NCBI GenBank assembly: GCA_003667865.1
Contig: CP033051.1
Span: 3,374,501-3,438,500 of the forward strand
Length of the DNA: 64,000 nucleotides
Reading direction: 5' to 3'
Origin: Rossellomorea marisflavi
GTDB taxonomy: Bacteria > Bacillota > Bacilli > Bacillales > Bacillaceae_B
Under the pieces are notes generated by a model that was not told the DNA's origin, ran no database searches, and worked only from the letters and a program-made list of their open reading frames with translations. This document shows positions 44,774 through 53,715 of the stretch, in pieces (the stretch's first letter is position 1; the number at the start of each line of letters is the position of its first letter). The position numbers were made by a program, and so were the translations under genes.

Positions 44774-45143
44774 TTGCAACGTTCCTTTCAACCTTTATTG
44801 TCATATAAGGTGCTAACATATTACTAATTTCCTTCTTATTTACATTCACTTGTTTAGAAATATTATCTAAAGAATATCCTCGTTTATATAAATCAATAAC
44901 AGCACGAAGCTTTTGACGGTCACTAGAATGAATTGATTGAAGTCCAGCTTCTAGAGCTGTGATTTCACTATCTAATTCTAGATTTCGGATCTGGTTTTGG
45001 ATTTCATTCAACTCTTCTCTCATTGAGTAGAATGTTGTTTCGTCTTTTTGCTTCTGTGCTTTTGTGAATTTCCAGTTTTTATAATATGACAAACTAAGCA
45101 ACAGAGTCGCAGTTGCGAATAAAATGGCTAACGCCCATTCCAT
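44763..45143 (-). CDS. Single-TM protein with coiled coil and C-terminal HTH (SwrB/DUF6115-like)
   Basis: A 126-residue protein: membrane segment at residues 1-20, a coiled coil (about 33-75, rich in Glu/Gln) and a small C-terminal helix-turn-helix-like region (VIDLYKRGYSLDNISKQVNV, about 83-102). This layout is the same as B. subtilis SwrB (YlxL), a flagellar assembly factor, but sequence likeness is limited and no flagellar genes are adjacent. It is translationally coupled to the MltG-like gene. AAGGGAGGAA precedes ATG 45143. Confidence 0.7.
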   Translation of the reverse strand: MEWALAILFATATLLLSLSYYKNWKFTKAQKQKDETTFYSMREELNEIQNQIRNLELDSEITALEAGLQSIHSSDRQKLRAVIDLYKRGYSLDNISKQVNVNKKEISNMLAPYMTIKVERNVANDR

Positions 45144-45490
45144 CGTTGTTCCTCCCTTATAAATATGTATCTAGTATTCTAGTATATTAATCGTTCCTAT
45201 TATACATTAAAATGAACCGATATCTCCTAAAAATAAAAAAACACTCCTAAAGTTAGAGATAATAATCGTGAAAACGTAAATATATATTATTATAATCAAA
45301 ACTTATTACCTATGTAAGATGTAAACATATCCAATAAAGATAAGTAGGAATAGGGACGGACCTTAATAAAGGTCCGTCCCTATTATTTAGTTTTGAATAA
45401 ATACATATTATAAAAATTTTGGATTGGTTATAGGCAAAACATCTTTATATACATAAGATATTGTGATTAGAAAATAAAGGAGGTTGTCTA
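45144..45490. other. Intergenic region with a dispersed hairpin repeat
   Basis: About 350 bases. It holds promoters for the two divergent genes and the second GGGACGGACC hairpin (45349-45384). Otherwise AT-rich without ORFs. Confidence 0.6.
45349..45384. repeat. Long hairpin repeat, copy 2 (GGGACGGACC type)
   Basis: A perfect 16-bp stem AATAGGGACGGACCTT / AAGGTCCGTCCCTATT with a 4-nt loop. The core is identical to copy 1 at 2385-2413. No T-run and no gene end directly upstream, so it is not a simple terminator. Confidence 0.8.
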
Positions 45491-45766
45491 ATGTATTATA
45501 GAAACGATTATGTTCAGCCACATGATGAAAGAATTTTACCATTTTTATTATTAGCTACTACGGGTGCAGCAACAGGTGGATTTGGCTTTGGTAGACCTGG
45601 ATTTGGATATGGAGGCTTCGGTCGCCCTGGTTTCGGATATGGGGGATTTGGTTATGGTAGACCTGGGTTTGGATACGGATTCGGTTACGGCCGTCCCGGC
45701 TTTGGATATGGCCGTCCTGGCTTTGGTTACGGACGTCCAGGATTTGGATACGGTTTTGGTTACTAA
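45491..45766 (+). CDS. Gly/Phe/Tyr-rich repeat protein, putative spore surface protein
   Basis: A 91-residue protein. The first 27 residues (MYYRNDYVQPHDERILPFLL) are followed by about twelve copies of G-F/Y-G and GRPGFGYG. There is no signal peptide in the strict sense. AAAGGAGG lies 8 nt upstream. Such low-complexity Gly/aromatic proteins occur in Bacillus spore coats, and two CotF-type genes lie next to it, so a spore coat or exosporium role is likely but inferred. A clear terminator follows. Confidence 0.8.
   Translation: MYYRNDYVQPHDERILPFLLLATTGAATGGFGFGRPGFGYGGFGRPGFGYGGFGYGRPGFGYGFGYGRPGFGYGRPGFGYGRPGFGYGFGY
45592..45763 (+). repeat. Coding tandem repeats (GRPGFGYG units)
   Basis: Repeated units such as CGTCCTGGCTTTGGATATGG, with third-position variation. 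At least six GRPGFGYG copies in register, giving an array that could expand or contract. Confidence 0.85.
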
Positions 45767-45774
45767 CTCTCAAC

Positions 45775-45801
45775 AAAAAAAGCAGCCTAGGCTGCTTTTT
45801 T
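45775..45801. terminator. Palindromic terminator
   Basis: A6-GCAGCC-TAGGCTGC-T6 (AGCAGCCTAGGCTGCT core, 45781-45796), between two convergent genes, works both ways. Confidence 0.9.
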
Positions 45802-45829
45802 ACTGTGTCATTTTTAAACGTTTTAAAAA

Positions 45830-46141
45830 TTATTGAAGTTGTTGTCCTTGGTTCATCTGCTGATTATTCATCATCGCAGCATTCATCGTATTTCCTTGTG
45901 TGAATTGTTGTTTTACTTGTTGGATATCTTGCTGACTCGCTTGTGAAGCAGGCGTATAATAGTTTCGTTGCTTTGCCGCTTGATAGAGCTCTAATTGTTT
46001 TTTCTCATCAGCATTTCGAATTTGAATAAACGCATTGCGTAATTCTTGGTTATCACACTGAGAAATTATTTGAGCATATCCAGCCAGACTTGAATTTAAT
46101 TCAGATAGATAATCTGAAACCATATCTTTTTCCTTCATCAT
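45830..46141 (-). CDS. CotF-family spore coat protein
   Basis: A 103-residue protein, mostly helical, with SDYLSELNSSLAGYAQIISQCDNQELRNAF typical of the Coat_F four-helix (ferritin-like) fold (shown up to 46 in parts), followed by a Gln/Met/Asn-rich tail (about 78-103). AGGAGG lies 5 nt before ATG 46141 and 8 nt before ATG 46138, so either may be used. It follows the next gene by 9 nt; both belong to one sporulation operon (expected sigma-E/K control). Confidence 0.88.
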   Translation of the reverse strand: MMKEKDMVSDYLSELNSSLAGYAQIISQCDNQELRNAFIQIRNADEKKQLELYQAAKQRNYYTPASQASQQDIQQVKQQFTQGNTMNAAMMNNQQMNQGQQLQ

Positions 46142-46150
46142 GAAAACCTC

Positions 46151-46336
46151 CTATCCTAAAAATGACATTAATTGTTGTTTAGTTTGACGAGCACTTTGTG
46201 CATGCTGTTGCAACATTTGTTTGATTTGTGGATCCTGACATTGCTGGGCATATGTATCAAGTTTTGTTGCACATGTTTCATGCCCGCCTATTGTATGACG
46301 TAGATTTTGAAGTTCTAGTTCATTTAAATTCGCCAT
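46151..46336 (-). CDS. Small CotF-like spore coat protein
   Basis: A 61-residue protein (begins MANLNELELQNLRHTIGGHE) with Cys-containing helix pair CATKLDTYAQQCQD and a C-terminal helix HAQSARQTKQQLMSF. It looks like the first half of a Coat_F domain, and its partner directly downstream looks like a second one, so the two may assemble together. AAAGGAGGGAG precedes the ATG. Leads the coat operon. Confidence 0.85.
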   Translation of the reverse strand: MANLNELELQNLRHTIGGHETCATKLDTYAQQCQDPQIKQMLQQHAQSARQTKQQLMSFLG

Positions 46337-46472
46337 TTTGCTCCCTCCTTTCTATTACAAATATTACTATTTGTAATAGCCGAAAATTTATGCCGAAAAA
46401 ATATAATGGAATTTTCAATAAGTATCTCTTAATGAGTAATAATATCGTGTCTAAAGGGTACATATAAAGTTA

Positions 46473-46514
46473 AAAACACCCTGCAGACTCAAAAACATGA
46501 ATCAACAGGGTGCT
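46473..46514 (-). terminator. Terminator of the glutamate synthase operon
   Basis: AACACCCTG / CAGGGTGC stem with an approximately 22-nt loop and an A-tract that gives Ts on the minus strand, 28 nt after the gltD stop. Confidence 0.75.
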
Positions 46515-46541
46515 TATTTGCTTGTTGGTTACTTTTCAATA

Positions 46542-48029
46542 TTATTTTGGGAGTACAGATGTACCCATTAGATAGTGATCTACCTGATGGGCAACTTCAC
46601 GACCTTCATTAATGGCCCACACGATAAGACTTTGCCCACGACGTGCATCACCGGCAGTAAATACCCCTTCAACGTTCGTTGTATACTCACCGTATGCTGC
46701 CGTGATCTTATTATTGGCTGTTTCTAGTCCAAATTGGCTCAATAGAGGCTGCTGTTCAGTTCCTTCAAAACCTATTGCAATAAAAACTAAATCTGCTGGC
46801 CACACTTTTTCAGTTCCTGCTACCTCTTTGAATGTATATCCACCATCTTTATTAAGGATTTTCTCCATTTCCACTGTATGAAGCTCCTTAACTTTACCAT
46901 GTTCATCTGCTACAATCTTTTTCGTTTGAATGGAATACTGCCTTGGGTCTTTACCGTGTGTAGCTTGTGCTTCAGCATACGCATACTCTAGTGTAAAAAC
47001 ATTAGGATATGCTGGCCACATATTATTGGCAGTACGACCTGCTGGTAGTTTTGGATGGCGTCCGAATTGTACAACACTTTTTGCTTTTTGACGAAGTGCT
47101 GTTGCGACACAGTCTGCCCCAGTATCTCCACCACCAATAACGATAACATCTTTATCCTCAGCATTAATAAATTGCCCATCTTCAAAATTAGAATCTAGCA
47201 AACTTTTTGTTGTTGTAGTTAAATATTCCATAGCCAAATGAATTCCACTTGCATTACGACCTTCGATTACGAGGTCCCGGTGTTTTTGTGCACCAGTACA
47301 TAAAATCACAGCATTATAGTCTTGCTTAAGCTGTTGAGCCGTGATATCCTTACCCACTTCAGTATTTGTGACAAAATCAATACCCTCTTGGCGCAAAAGT
47401 GAGATACGACGTTCAACAACTTCCTTTTCAAGCTTCATATTTGGAATGCCGTACATAAGTAGTCCACCTAAGCGGTCAGAACGTTCAAAAACTGTTACGG
47501 TATGTCCAGCTTGATTTAACTGATCAGCACAGGCTAGTCCAGCCGGCCCTGAGCCGACGATTGCAACTTTTTTCCCAGTTCGTCTTGATGGAATTCGCGG
47601 TGTTATCCAGCCTTTTTCAAACCCTTTATCAATGATTGTTCTTTCTATGTTCTTTATTGTTACTGCTGGATCTATAATGGCCAATGTACAAGATCCTTCA
47701 CAAGGAGCAGGACATACTCTACCAGTAAATTCAGGGAAATTATTCGTCTTAAGTAAACGCTCAAGTGCCTCTTTCCATTTCCCTTTATATACAAGGTCAT
47801 TCCATTCAGGAATTAAGTTATTTATTGGGCACCCAGTCGTTACCCGATCGATCTCCATTCCCATATGACAGAAAGGGGTGCCGCAATCCATACAGCGTGC
47901 CCCTTGTCTTTGTAATACTTCATCAGAGAAAGGAGTAGAATATTCTTTCCAGTCATGTATTCGAGTTTTTGGGTTTCGTTCGCTCCCATTTTCTCGAGAG
48001 AATTCCATAAATCCTGTTGCTTTCCCCAT
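46542..48029 (-). CDS. gltD: Glutamate synthase [NADPH] small subunit
   Basis: A 495-residue flavoprotein that passes electrons from NADPH to the large subunit (called GltB in B. subtilis). N-terminal cysteine-rich 4Fe-4S region: RCMDCGTPFCHMG, TGCPINN and CPAPCEGSCTL. FAD site VAIVGSGPAGLACADQL (about 147-163), NAD(P)H site VIVIGGGDTGADCVATAL (about 289-306), and the closing GVFTAGDARRGQSLIVWAI. AAGGAGAAAG precedes ATG 48029. It follows the large subunit gene by 15 nt. Confidence 0.96.
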   Translation of the reverse strand: MGKATGFMEFSRENGSERNPKTRIHDWKEYSTPFSDEVLQRQGARCMDCGTPFCHMGMEIDRVTTGCPINNLIPEWNDLVYKGKWKEALERLLKTNNFPEFTGRVCPAPCEGSCTLAIIDPAVTIKNIERTIIDKGFEKGWITPRIPSRRTGKKVAIVGSGPAGLACADQLNQAGHTVTVFERSDRLGGLLMYGIPNMKLEKEVVERRISLLRQEGIDFVTNTEVGKDITAQQLKQDYNAVILCTGAQKHRDLVIEGRNASGIHLAMEYLTTTTKSLLDSNFEDGQFINAEDKDVIVIGGGDTGADCVATALRQKAKSVVQFGRHPKLPAGRTANNMWPAYPNVFTLEYAYAEAQATHGKDPRQYSIQTKKIVADEHGKVKELHTVEMEKILNKDGGYTFKEVAGTEKVWPADLVFIAIGFEGTEQQPLLSQFGLETANNKITAAYGEYTTNVEGVFTAGDARRGQSLIVWAINEGREVAHQVDHYLMGTSVLPK

Positions 48030-48044
48030 ACTCTTTCTCCTTCC

Positions 48045-51000
48045 CTATTGAATTATTTTTTCTAAAGGCTTTTTGGATGATTTCTTTTTCTTTGCATTCT
48101 CAAAAGCTACTAATCTTGCATCATCATCAGATAATCCAATGTTTATTTGTTCATCGATAGCAGCCAGCATCTTCTTATAATCCTTTGGAATTACTTTTAC
48201 AAAATTCTTTGCGATAGCATCCCAATTCTCTAAAATCCGGCTAGCTTTCACACTATCGGTATAATTGTAATGATTAAAAATCAATTCTTTAACTTGATCC
48301 AATTCATGTGCATTTTCAATTCTCTCAATGTCAATCATTTCTTTATTAGAATAGGCTTGAAGCTGCTCTCGGTCATCAGGTAGTATATAAGCAACACCAC
48401 CGGACATCCCAGCAGCAAAGTTCTTTCCGACATCTCCAAGAATGACTACGTGTCCACCGGTCATGTATTCACAACCATGGTCTCCAATTCCTTCTACAAC
48501 AACCTGTGCACCGCTATTCCGAACCCCAAAACGTTCTCCTGCTTGCCCATTTATATAGGCTTCACCACTTGTTGCTCCGTAGAATGATACATTACCAGCG
48601 ATAACATTTTCAGCTGAATCTAGCTTAGCTTGCATAGGTGCTTTAACAATGATTTTCCCACCTGAAAGACCTTTACCAACGTAATCATTTACATCCCCAG
48701 TAACAATCATTGTCATTCCTCTTGGTATAAAGGCTCCAAAGCTTTGACCAGCAGAACCATTAAAGCGAAGAGTTATTGTATCCTCTGCTAATCCTTCGGC
48801 TCCATATCTTTTAGAAATTTCACTGCCCACAATCGTTCCAGTTACACGGTTAATATTTCGAATTGCATAAGTTGCATCTATTGGCGTTTGATATTTTAAA
48901 GCTGGTTCAACCGCTGGAAGCAAATCATGAACATCAAGTGATTGTTCGATTTTATGATTTTGAGCAACAGAGAATGTGCGTGGACCTTCAGGCTGATATA
49001 ACAATTGTGAAAGGTCTAAATCCTTAGCCTTCCAATGAGATTTTGCACGCTCGCTTACCTTAAGGATATCAGTACGTCCTACCATTTCATCGACGGTTTT
49101 AAATCCAAGCTCTGCCATTAGTTCGCGAACCTCTTCTGCTACAAATCTCATATAGTTCACAACATGATCTGGTGATCCCATCATTTTTTTGCGAAGTTCA
49201 GGATTTTGTGTAGCAATACCAACTGGACAAGTGTCAAGATGGCATGCACGCATCATGACACAACCTAATACAACTAGAGGAGCTGTAGCAAATCCAAATT
49301 CCTCAGCACCTAAAAATGCAGCCATAACAACGTCTTTACCTGTCATTAGCTTGCCATCTGTTTCTAAGATTACTCGATTACGCAAACCATTTAACATAAG
49401 AGTTTGATGAGCTTCGGCTAATCCAAGCTCCCAAGGTAATCCTGTATGCTTTATACTTGTTTTAGGTGAAGCTCCCGTTCCACCGTCATATCCACTAATA
49501 ACAATGACATCTGCAGCTCCTTTGGCAACACCTGCTGCAATCGTTCCAACGCCGGCTTTCGCTACTAGCTTCACACTAATTCGTGCATCGCGGTTAGCAT
49601 TTTTTAAATCGTGAATCAGTTGTGCAAGATCCTCAATCGAATAAATATCATGATGTGGAGGAGGTGATATGAGACCAACTCCTGGAGTAGATCCACGAAC
49701 TTCTGCAACCCAAGGATACACTTTTTTACCCGGAAGATGGCCACCTTCTCCTGGCTTTGCACCCTGTGCCACTTTTATTTGTAATTCATCTGCATTGACT
49801 AGGTAATGACTATTTACACCAAATCGTCCTGATGCTACCTGCTTAATAGCACTCCGACGATTATCACCATTTTCATCTGGTGTAAATCGACTTGCATCTT
49901 CTCCACCTTCCCCACTATTGCTTCTTCCTCCTATACGATTCATCGCAATAGCTAATGCTTCATGAGCTTCCTGACTTAATGAACCGAAAGACATTGCACC
50001 AGTCTTAAAGCGTTTAACTATTGAATCTACAGATTCTACTTCTTCAATCGGAATGGATGATCGCGTTTCATCAAATGAGAAAAGGTTTCTTAAGAATCCA
50101 ACTCTTTCCTCATTTGCACTAGTAGAGAATTGTTTAAATAGCTTATAATCTCCTTTGCGACAAGCCCACTGCAATGTGTGAATCGTTTTTGGATTAAATG
50201 CATGATGTTCACCAGTTTTTCTCCATTGAAAATCACTTCCAGCCTCAAGCGTATCGTCTACCATCTCGGAATACGCCTGATCGTGGCGAATTTTCACTTC
50301 TTTCGCTATCGTCTCTAATCCAATCCCACTAAGCTGTGATGCCGTTCCAGTAAAGTACATGTCAATGACACTTGTACTGATCCCGATTGCTTCAAAAATT
50401 TGCGCACCTCGATAGCTTTGAATTGTGGAGATCCCCATTTTAGACATAACCTTCACAACGCCTTGTGTAACAGCTTCAATATATTTATTTACAACTTCTT
50501 TATATGGTAGCGATAAATGGCCATCTAGAATGGCTTGTTTATAAGTTTCAAACGTTAAATAAGGATTTATTGCGTCAACTCCATACCCAATCAGTGCAGA
50601 AAAATGATGTACTTCTCTTGCTTCACCTGTTTCTACAACAATACTAGCTTTTGTACGAATACCTTCACGAACAAGATGCTGATGAAGTCCACTAGCAGCA
50701 AGAAGAATAGGAATAGCAGCCTCACCCTTATTCATACTGCGATCTGATAGGATTAGAATTGAAGTACCTTCAGCGATAGCTTGCTCAGCTTTTTCAAAGA
50801 TCTGTTTTAATGATTCTTCTAAGTTATTCGTAAATAAAGTGTGAATGGTCTTACTTTTAAATTCTGGCAGTTTTTGCTCCACTAATTGCACCAATTGTCC
50901 ATTTGATAAAATAGGTGTATCTAATTGAATACGGCGACAGTTTTCTTCATTAGGATGTAAGAGATTACCTTCTGCACCTAAATACGTTACAGTAGAAGTA

Positions 51001-52598
51001 ACAATGTGTTCACGAATCGAGTCTATTGGAGGATTTGTAACTTGAGCGAACAGCTGTTTGAAGTAATGAAATAACGACTGTGGACGTTCGGATAAAACAG
51101 CAAGTGGCATATCATTTCCCATTGATCCAATCGGGTCTTTTCCTTCGGTAATCATTGGAATCAGATACTTATGGATATCCTCATACGTGTATCCGAATGC
51201 TTTTTGACGTGACAAGAAATCAGTCACAATCTCTTCTTCATTCATTGGTAAATCATTTGATAGAGTCATTAGCTGTTCACGAAGCCATTTTTCATAAGGA
51301 TGATTTTGTGCCATCTCTGATTTAATTTCTTTATCTGAGATGATTCTTCCTTGCTCAATGTCAACTAATAGCATTTTACCAGGACTTAAACGGTCCTTAT
51401 ATAAAACGTTTTCCGGCTCTACATCAATAACTCCCACTTCTGACGAGTAAATGATATAATCATCTTTTGTAACATAATAACGTGCTGGACGCAGTCCGTT
51501 TCGATCTAAGATCGTTCCTATTTGTTTACCGTCAGTGAACGAGATGGATGTTGGCCCATCCCAAGGCTCCATTAGACAGCTATGATACTCATAGAAGGCT
51601 CTTTTTTCTTTTGACATGTGTGGGTTTTCAGTCCACGGTTCAGGAATTAGCATCATTGCAGCATGTGCAGGGGATCTTCCAGAAAGCACAAAAAATTCAA
51701 AAGCATTATCTAATATCGATGAATCACTTCCCTCTGTATTTAAAATAGGAAGCACCTTACTTAAATCTTCACCGAAAGCGTCTGTTAGCAATTGCTTTTC
51801 TCTAGCTCTCATCCAATTAATATTTCCTCTTAATGTATTTATTTCTCCGTTATGAATGATATATCGATTTGGGTGGGCGCGCTCCCAACTAGGAAATGTA
51901 TTCGTACTAAAGCGGGAATGAACTAAAGAAAATGCGGATACTACTCGTTCATCTTTTAAGTCTGTGTAAAATGTATCTACCTGCTCAGGAGTTAACATAC
52001 CTTTGTATACAATTGTTTTTGTTGAAAGACTTGAGAAATACATTCTTTTCTCTTGTTCTTTTACCCAGTGCTCTGCTTGTTTTCTAATAATGTAAAGCTT
52101 ACGTTCAAAATCTAACTCATTATGAACAGAAGAGGATGCACCAATAAATATTTGGCGAACAAATGGGGTAGTTTCTTGTGCGATAGCACCTATTCCCTCT
52201 TGGTCAAGCGGAACAGTTCTCCAGCCCAGCACAACCTGACCCTCTTGTTCTACTAATGTATTAATATGTGATTCAATGTCTTCACGCTCATTTTGGTCTT
52301 GAGAAAAGAAAATCATTCCGACAGCATAACGACCCTTTTCAGGTAATGACAGTTCGGTGACTGTATCACGAAAGTATTGGTCAGGAATTTGTATCATAAT
52401 TCCTGCACCATCACCTGTTTTTGAATCACTGCTTTGTCCAGCACGATGATCCAACTGGCAGAGCATGTGTAGACCTTTTTTAACGATATCATGTGTCGCT
52501 AACCCTTTTATATGCGCATAAAAACCGATGCCACAAGCATCGTGTTCAAATTCTGGGCGGTAGAGACCTTGGGCTTTCGGTATACGATTATATGTCAT
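48045..52598 (-). CDS. gltB: Glutamate synthase large subunit
   Basis: A 1517-residue ferredoxin/NADPH-type GOGAT large chain (GltA in B. subtilis) that makes two glutamates from glutamine and 2-oxoglutarate. The class II glutaminase nucleophile Cys follows a short propeptide (HDACGIGFYAH). The FMN synthase domain shows GEGGEDASRF and the 3Fe-4S cysteines in CVMMRACHLDTCPVG; the C-terminal GXGXG beta-helix has repeated G-xx-G-G motifs (VGKGLSGGKIIVK, AGMSGGVAYIL). ATG 52598 has GGGGGA 8 nt upstream; the ATG at 52613 overlaps that site. Divergent gltC points to GltC control by nitrogen and 2-oxoglutarate/glutamate. Confidence 0.96.
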   Translation of the reverse strand: MTYNRIPKAQGLYRPEFEHDACGIGFYAHIKGLATHDIVKKGLHMLCQLDHRAGQSSDSKTGDGAGIMIQIPDQYFRDTVTELSLPEKGRYAVGMIFFSQDQNEREDIESHINTLVEQEGQVVLGWRTVPLDQEGIGAIAQETTPFVRQIFIGASSSVHNELDFERKLYIIRKQAEHWVKEQEKRMYFSSLSTKTIVYKGMLTPEQVDTFYTDLKDERVVSAFSLVHSRFSTNTFPSWERAHPNRYIIHNGEINTLRGNINWMRAREKQLLTDAFGEDLSKVLPILNTEGSDSSILDNAFEFFVLSGRSPAHAAMMLIPEPWTENPHMSKEKRAFYEYHSCLMEPWDGPTSISFTDGKQIGTILDRNGLRPARYYVTKDDYIIYSSEVGVIDVEPENVLYKDRLSPGKMLLVDIEQGRIISDKEIKSEMAQNHPYEKWLREQLMTLSNDLPMNEEEIVTDFLSRQKAFGYTYEDIHKYLIPMITEGKDPIGSMGNDMPLAVLSERPQSLFHYFKQLFAQVTNPPIDSIREHIVTSTVTYLGAEGNLLHPNEENCRRIQLDTPILSNGQLVQLVEQKLPEFKSKTIHTLFTNNLEESLKQIFEKAEQAIAEGTSILILSDRSMNKGEAAIPILLAASGLHQHLVREGIRTKASIVVETGEAREVHHFSALIGYGVDAINPYLTFETYKQAILDGHLSLPYKEVVNKYIEAVTQGVVKVMSKMGISTIQSYRGAQIFEAIGISTSVIDMYFTGTASQLSGIGLETIAKEVKIRHDQAYSEMVDDTLEAGSDFQWRKTGEHHAFNPKTIHTLQWACRKGDYKLFKQFSTSANEERVGFLRNLFSFDETRSSIPIEEVESVDSIVKRFKTGAMSFGSLSQEAHEALAIAMNRIGGRSNSGEGGEDASRFTPDENGDNRRSAIKQVASGRFGVNSHYLVNADELQIKVAQGAKPGEGGHLPGKKVYPWVAEVRGSTPGVGLISPPPHHDIYSIEDLAQLIHDLKNANRDARISVKLVAKAGVGTIAAGVAKGAADVIVISGYDGGTGASPKTSIKHTGLPWELGLAEAHQTLMLNGLRNRVILETDGKLMTGKDVVMAAFLGAEEFGFATAPLVVLGCVMMRACHLDTCPVGIATQNPELRKKMMGSPDHVVNYMRFVAEEVRELMAELGFKTVDEMVGRTDILKVSERAKSHWKAKDLDLSQLLYQPEGPRTFSVAQNHKIEQSLDVHDLLPAVEPALKYQTPIDATYAIRNINRVTGTIVGSEISKRYGAEGLAEDTITLRFNGSAGQSFGAFIPRGMTMIVTGDVNDYVGKGLSGGKIIVKAPMQAKLDSAENVIAGNVSFYGATSGEAYINGQAGERFGVRNSGAQVVVEGIGDHGCEYMTGGHVVILGDVGKNFAAGMSGGVAYILPDDREQLQAYSNKEMIDIERIENAHELDQVKELIFNHYNYTDSVKASRILENWDAIAKNFVKVIPKDYKKMLAAIDEQINIGLSDDDARLVAFENAKKKKSSKKPLEKIIQ

Positions 52599-52702
52599 GT
52601 ATCTGTCCCCCATTTCCGTTCAATTATCTGAATATTTTATATTATGTATTTAATTTTAGTTTTTCAAATCAATATAAACAATATATAATTTAGATTAAAA
52701 CA

Positions 52703-52717
52703 ATCTCGAATCGATAT
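52703..52717. promoter_or_regulatory. Putative GltC-binding dyad
   Basis: ATCTCGAATCGATAT, 15 bp, close to the B. subtilis GltC box ATCTC-N5-GAGAT (first half perfect, second half 4 of 5). It lies in the 141-bp divergent region between glutamate synthase and gltC, 23 bp before the gltC start, where autoregulation would take place. Confidence 0.55.
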
Positions 52718-52739
52718 ATATTGAAAAGGAGGAGAAAAA

Positions 52740-53642
52740 ATGGAGCTACGACAGCTGCGTTATTTTATGGAAGTGGCAGAGCGAGAGCATATGACTGAAG
52801 CAGCAGAACACCTGCATGTAGCACAATCTGCAATCAGTCTACAAATAACAAAACTTGAAGCGGAACTAGGGGTTGCATTGTTTGAACGTGTAGGCAGAAA
52901 TTTAAAGCTAACTCCAATAGGTCAAATCTTTCTCACCCATACTAAAACAGCTATTAAAGCCATTGATTATGCGAAAGAAAAGGTAGATGAGTATTTAAAC
53001 CCAGAACACGGTACGATTAAAATTGGATATCCAACCAGTTTGGCTAGCCATTTACTTCCAAATGTGATCTCTTCGTTCCGTAAGGATCACCCTAATGTAT
53101 CTTTTCATATGAGACAAGGTTCGTACGCCAGACTTATTGATAATGTAAAGAGCGGGACTATTAATATAGCTTTTCTTGGACCTGTTCCAACAAATGATCC
53201 AGATATAGAACCACATATCTTATTTATGGAAAATCTATCTGCATTAGTACCAAGTAACCATCCGTTAGCAGAACGGGATAGCATTTACTTAAGTGACCTG
53301 CAAAATGAACAATTCGTTCTGTTTCCAGAAGGGTATATCTTACAGAAGATTGTTGTAGATACTTGTAAGCAAGCTGGTTTTACACCAAATATTACTTCAG
53401 AAGGTGAAGATATGGATGCCATAAAAGGTCTTGTATCTGCAGGCATTGGAGTAACACTATTACCCGACAGTACGTTTTCTGGATCACCACCTGCTCTAAC
53501 GGTTCGGTTACCGATTATTGCACCACAGGTTAAACGTTCTGTTGGAGTCATCATTCCAAAGAACCGTGATTTGGCTCCATCAGAAAAAGCATTCTATGAG
53601 TTTACTAAAAAATTCTTCTCTATGCTTGAGCAGTATCAATAA
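52740..53642 (+). CDS. gltC: LysR-family regulator GltC
   Basis: A 300-residue LysR regulator with the N-terminal winged HTH (MELRQLRYFMEVAEREHMTEAA; HVAQSAISLQITKLE) and the two-lobed effector domain (IKIGYPTSLASHLL to the end). Divergent position next to glutamate synthase identifies it as GltC, which activates gltAB and represses itself. ATG 52740 has AAAGGAGGAG 6 nt upstream. Confidence 0.93.
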   Translation: MELRQLRYFMEVAEREHMTEAAEHLHVAQSAISLQITKLEAELGVALFERVGRNLKLTPIGQIFLTHTKTAIKAIDYAKEKVDEYLNPEHGTIKIGYPTSLASHLLPNVISSFRKDHPNVSFHMRQGSYARLIDNVKSGTINIAFLGPVPTNDPDIEPHILFMENLSALVPSNHPLAERDSIYLSDLQNEQFVLFPEGYILQKIVVDTCKQAGFTPNITSEGEDMDAIKGLVSAGIGVTLLPDSTFSGSPPALTVRLPIIAPQVKRSVGVIIPKNRDLAPSEKAFYEFTKKFFSMLEQYQ

Positions 53643-53715
53643 GGGTGATATTACCACCCCTCCCTTTTCTATTTTTCTGGTAAAATGTTTCCGGTACAGA
53701 GGGAGGGACTCAACG

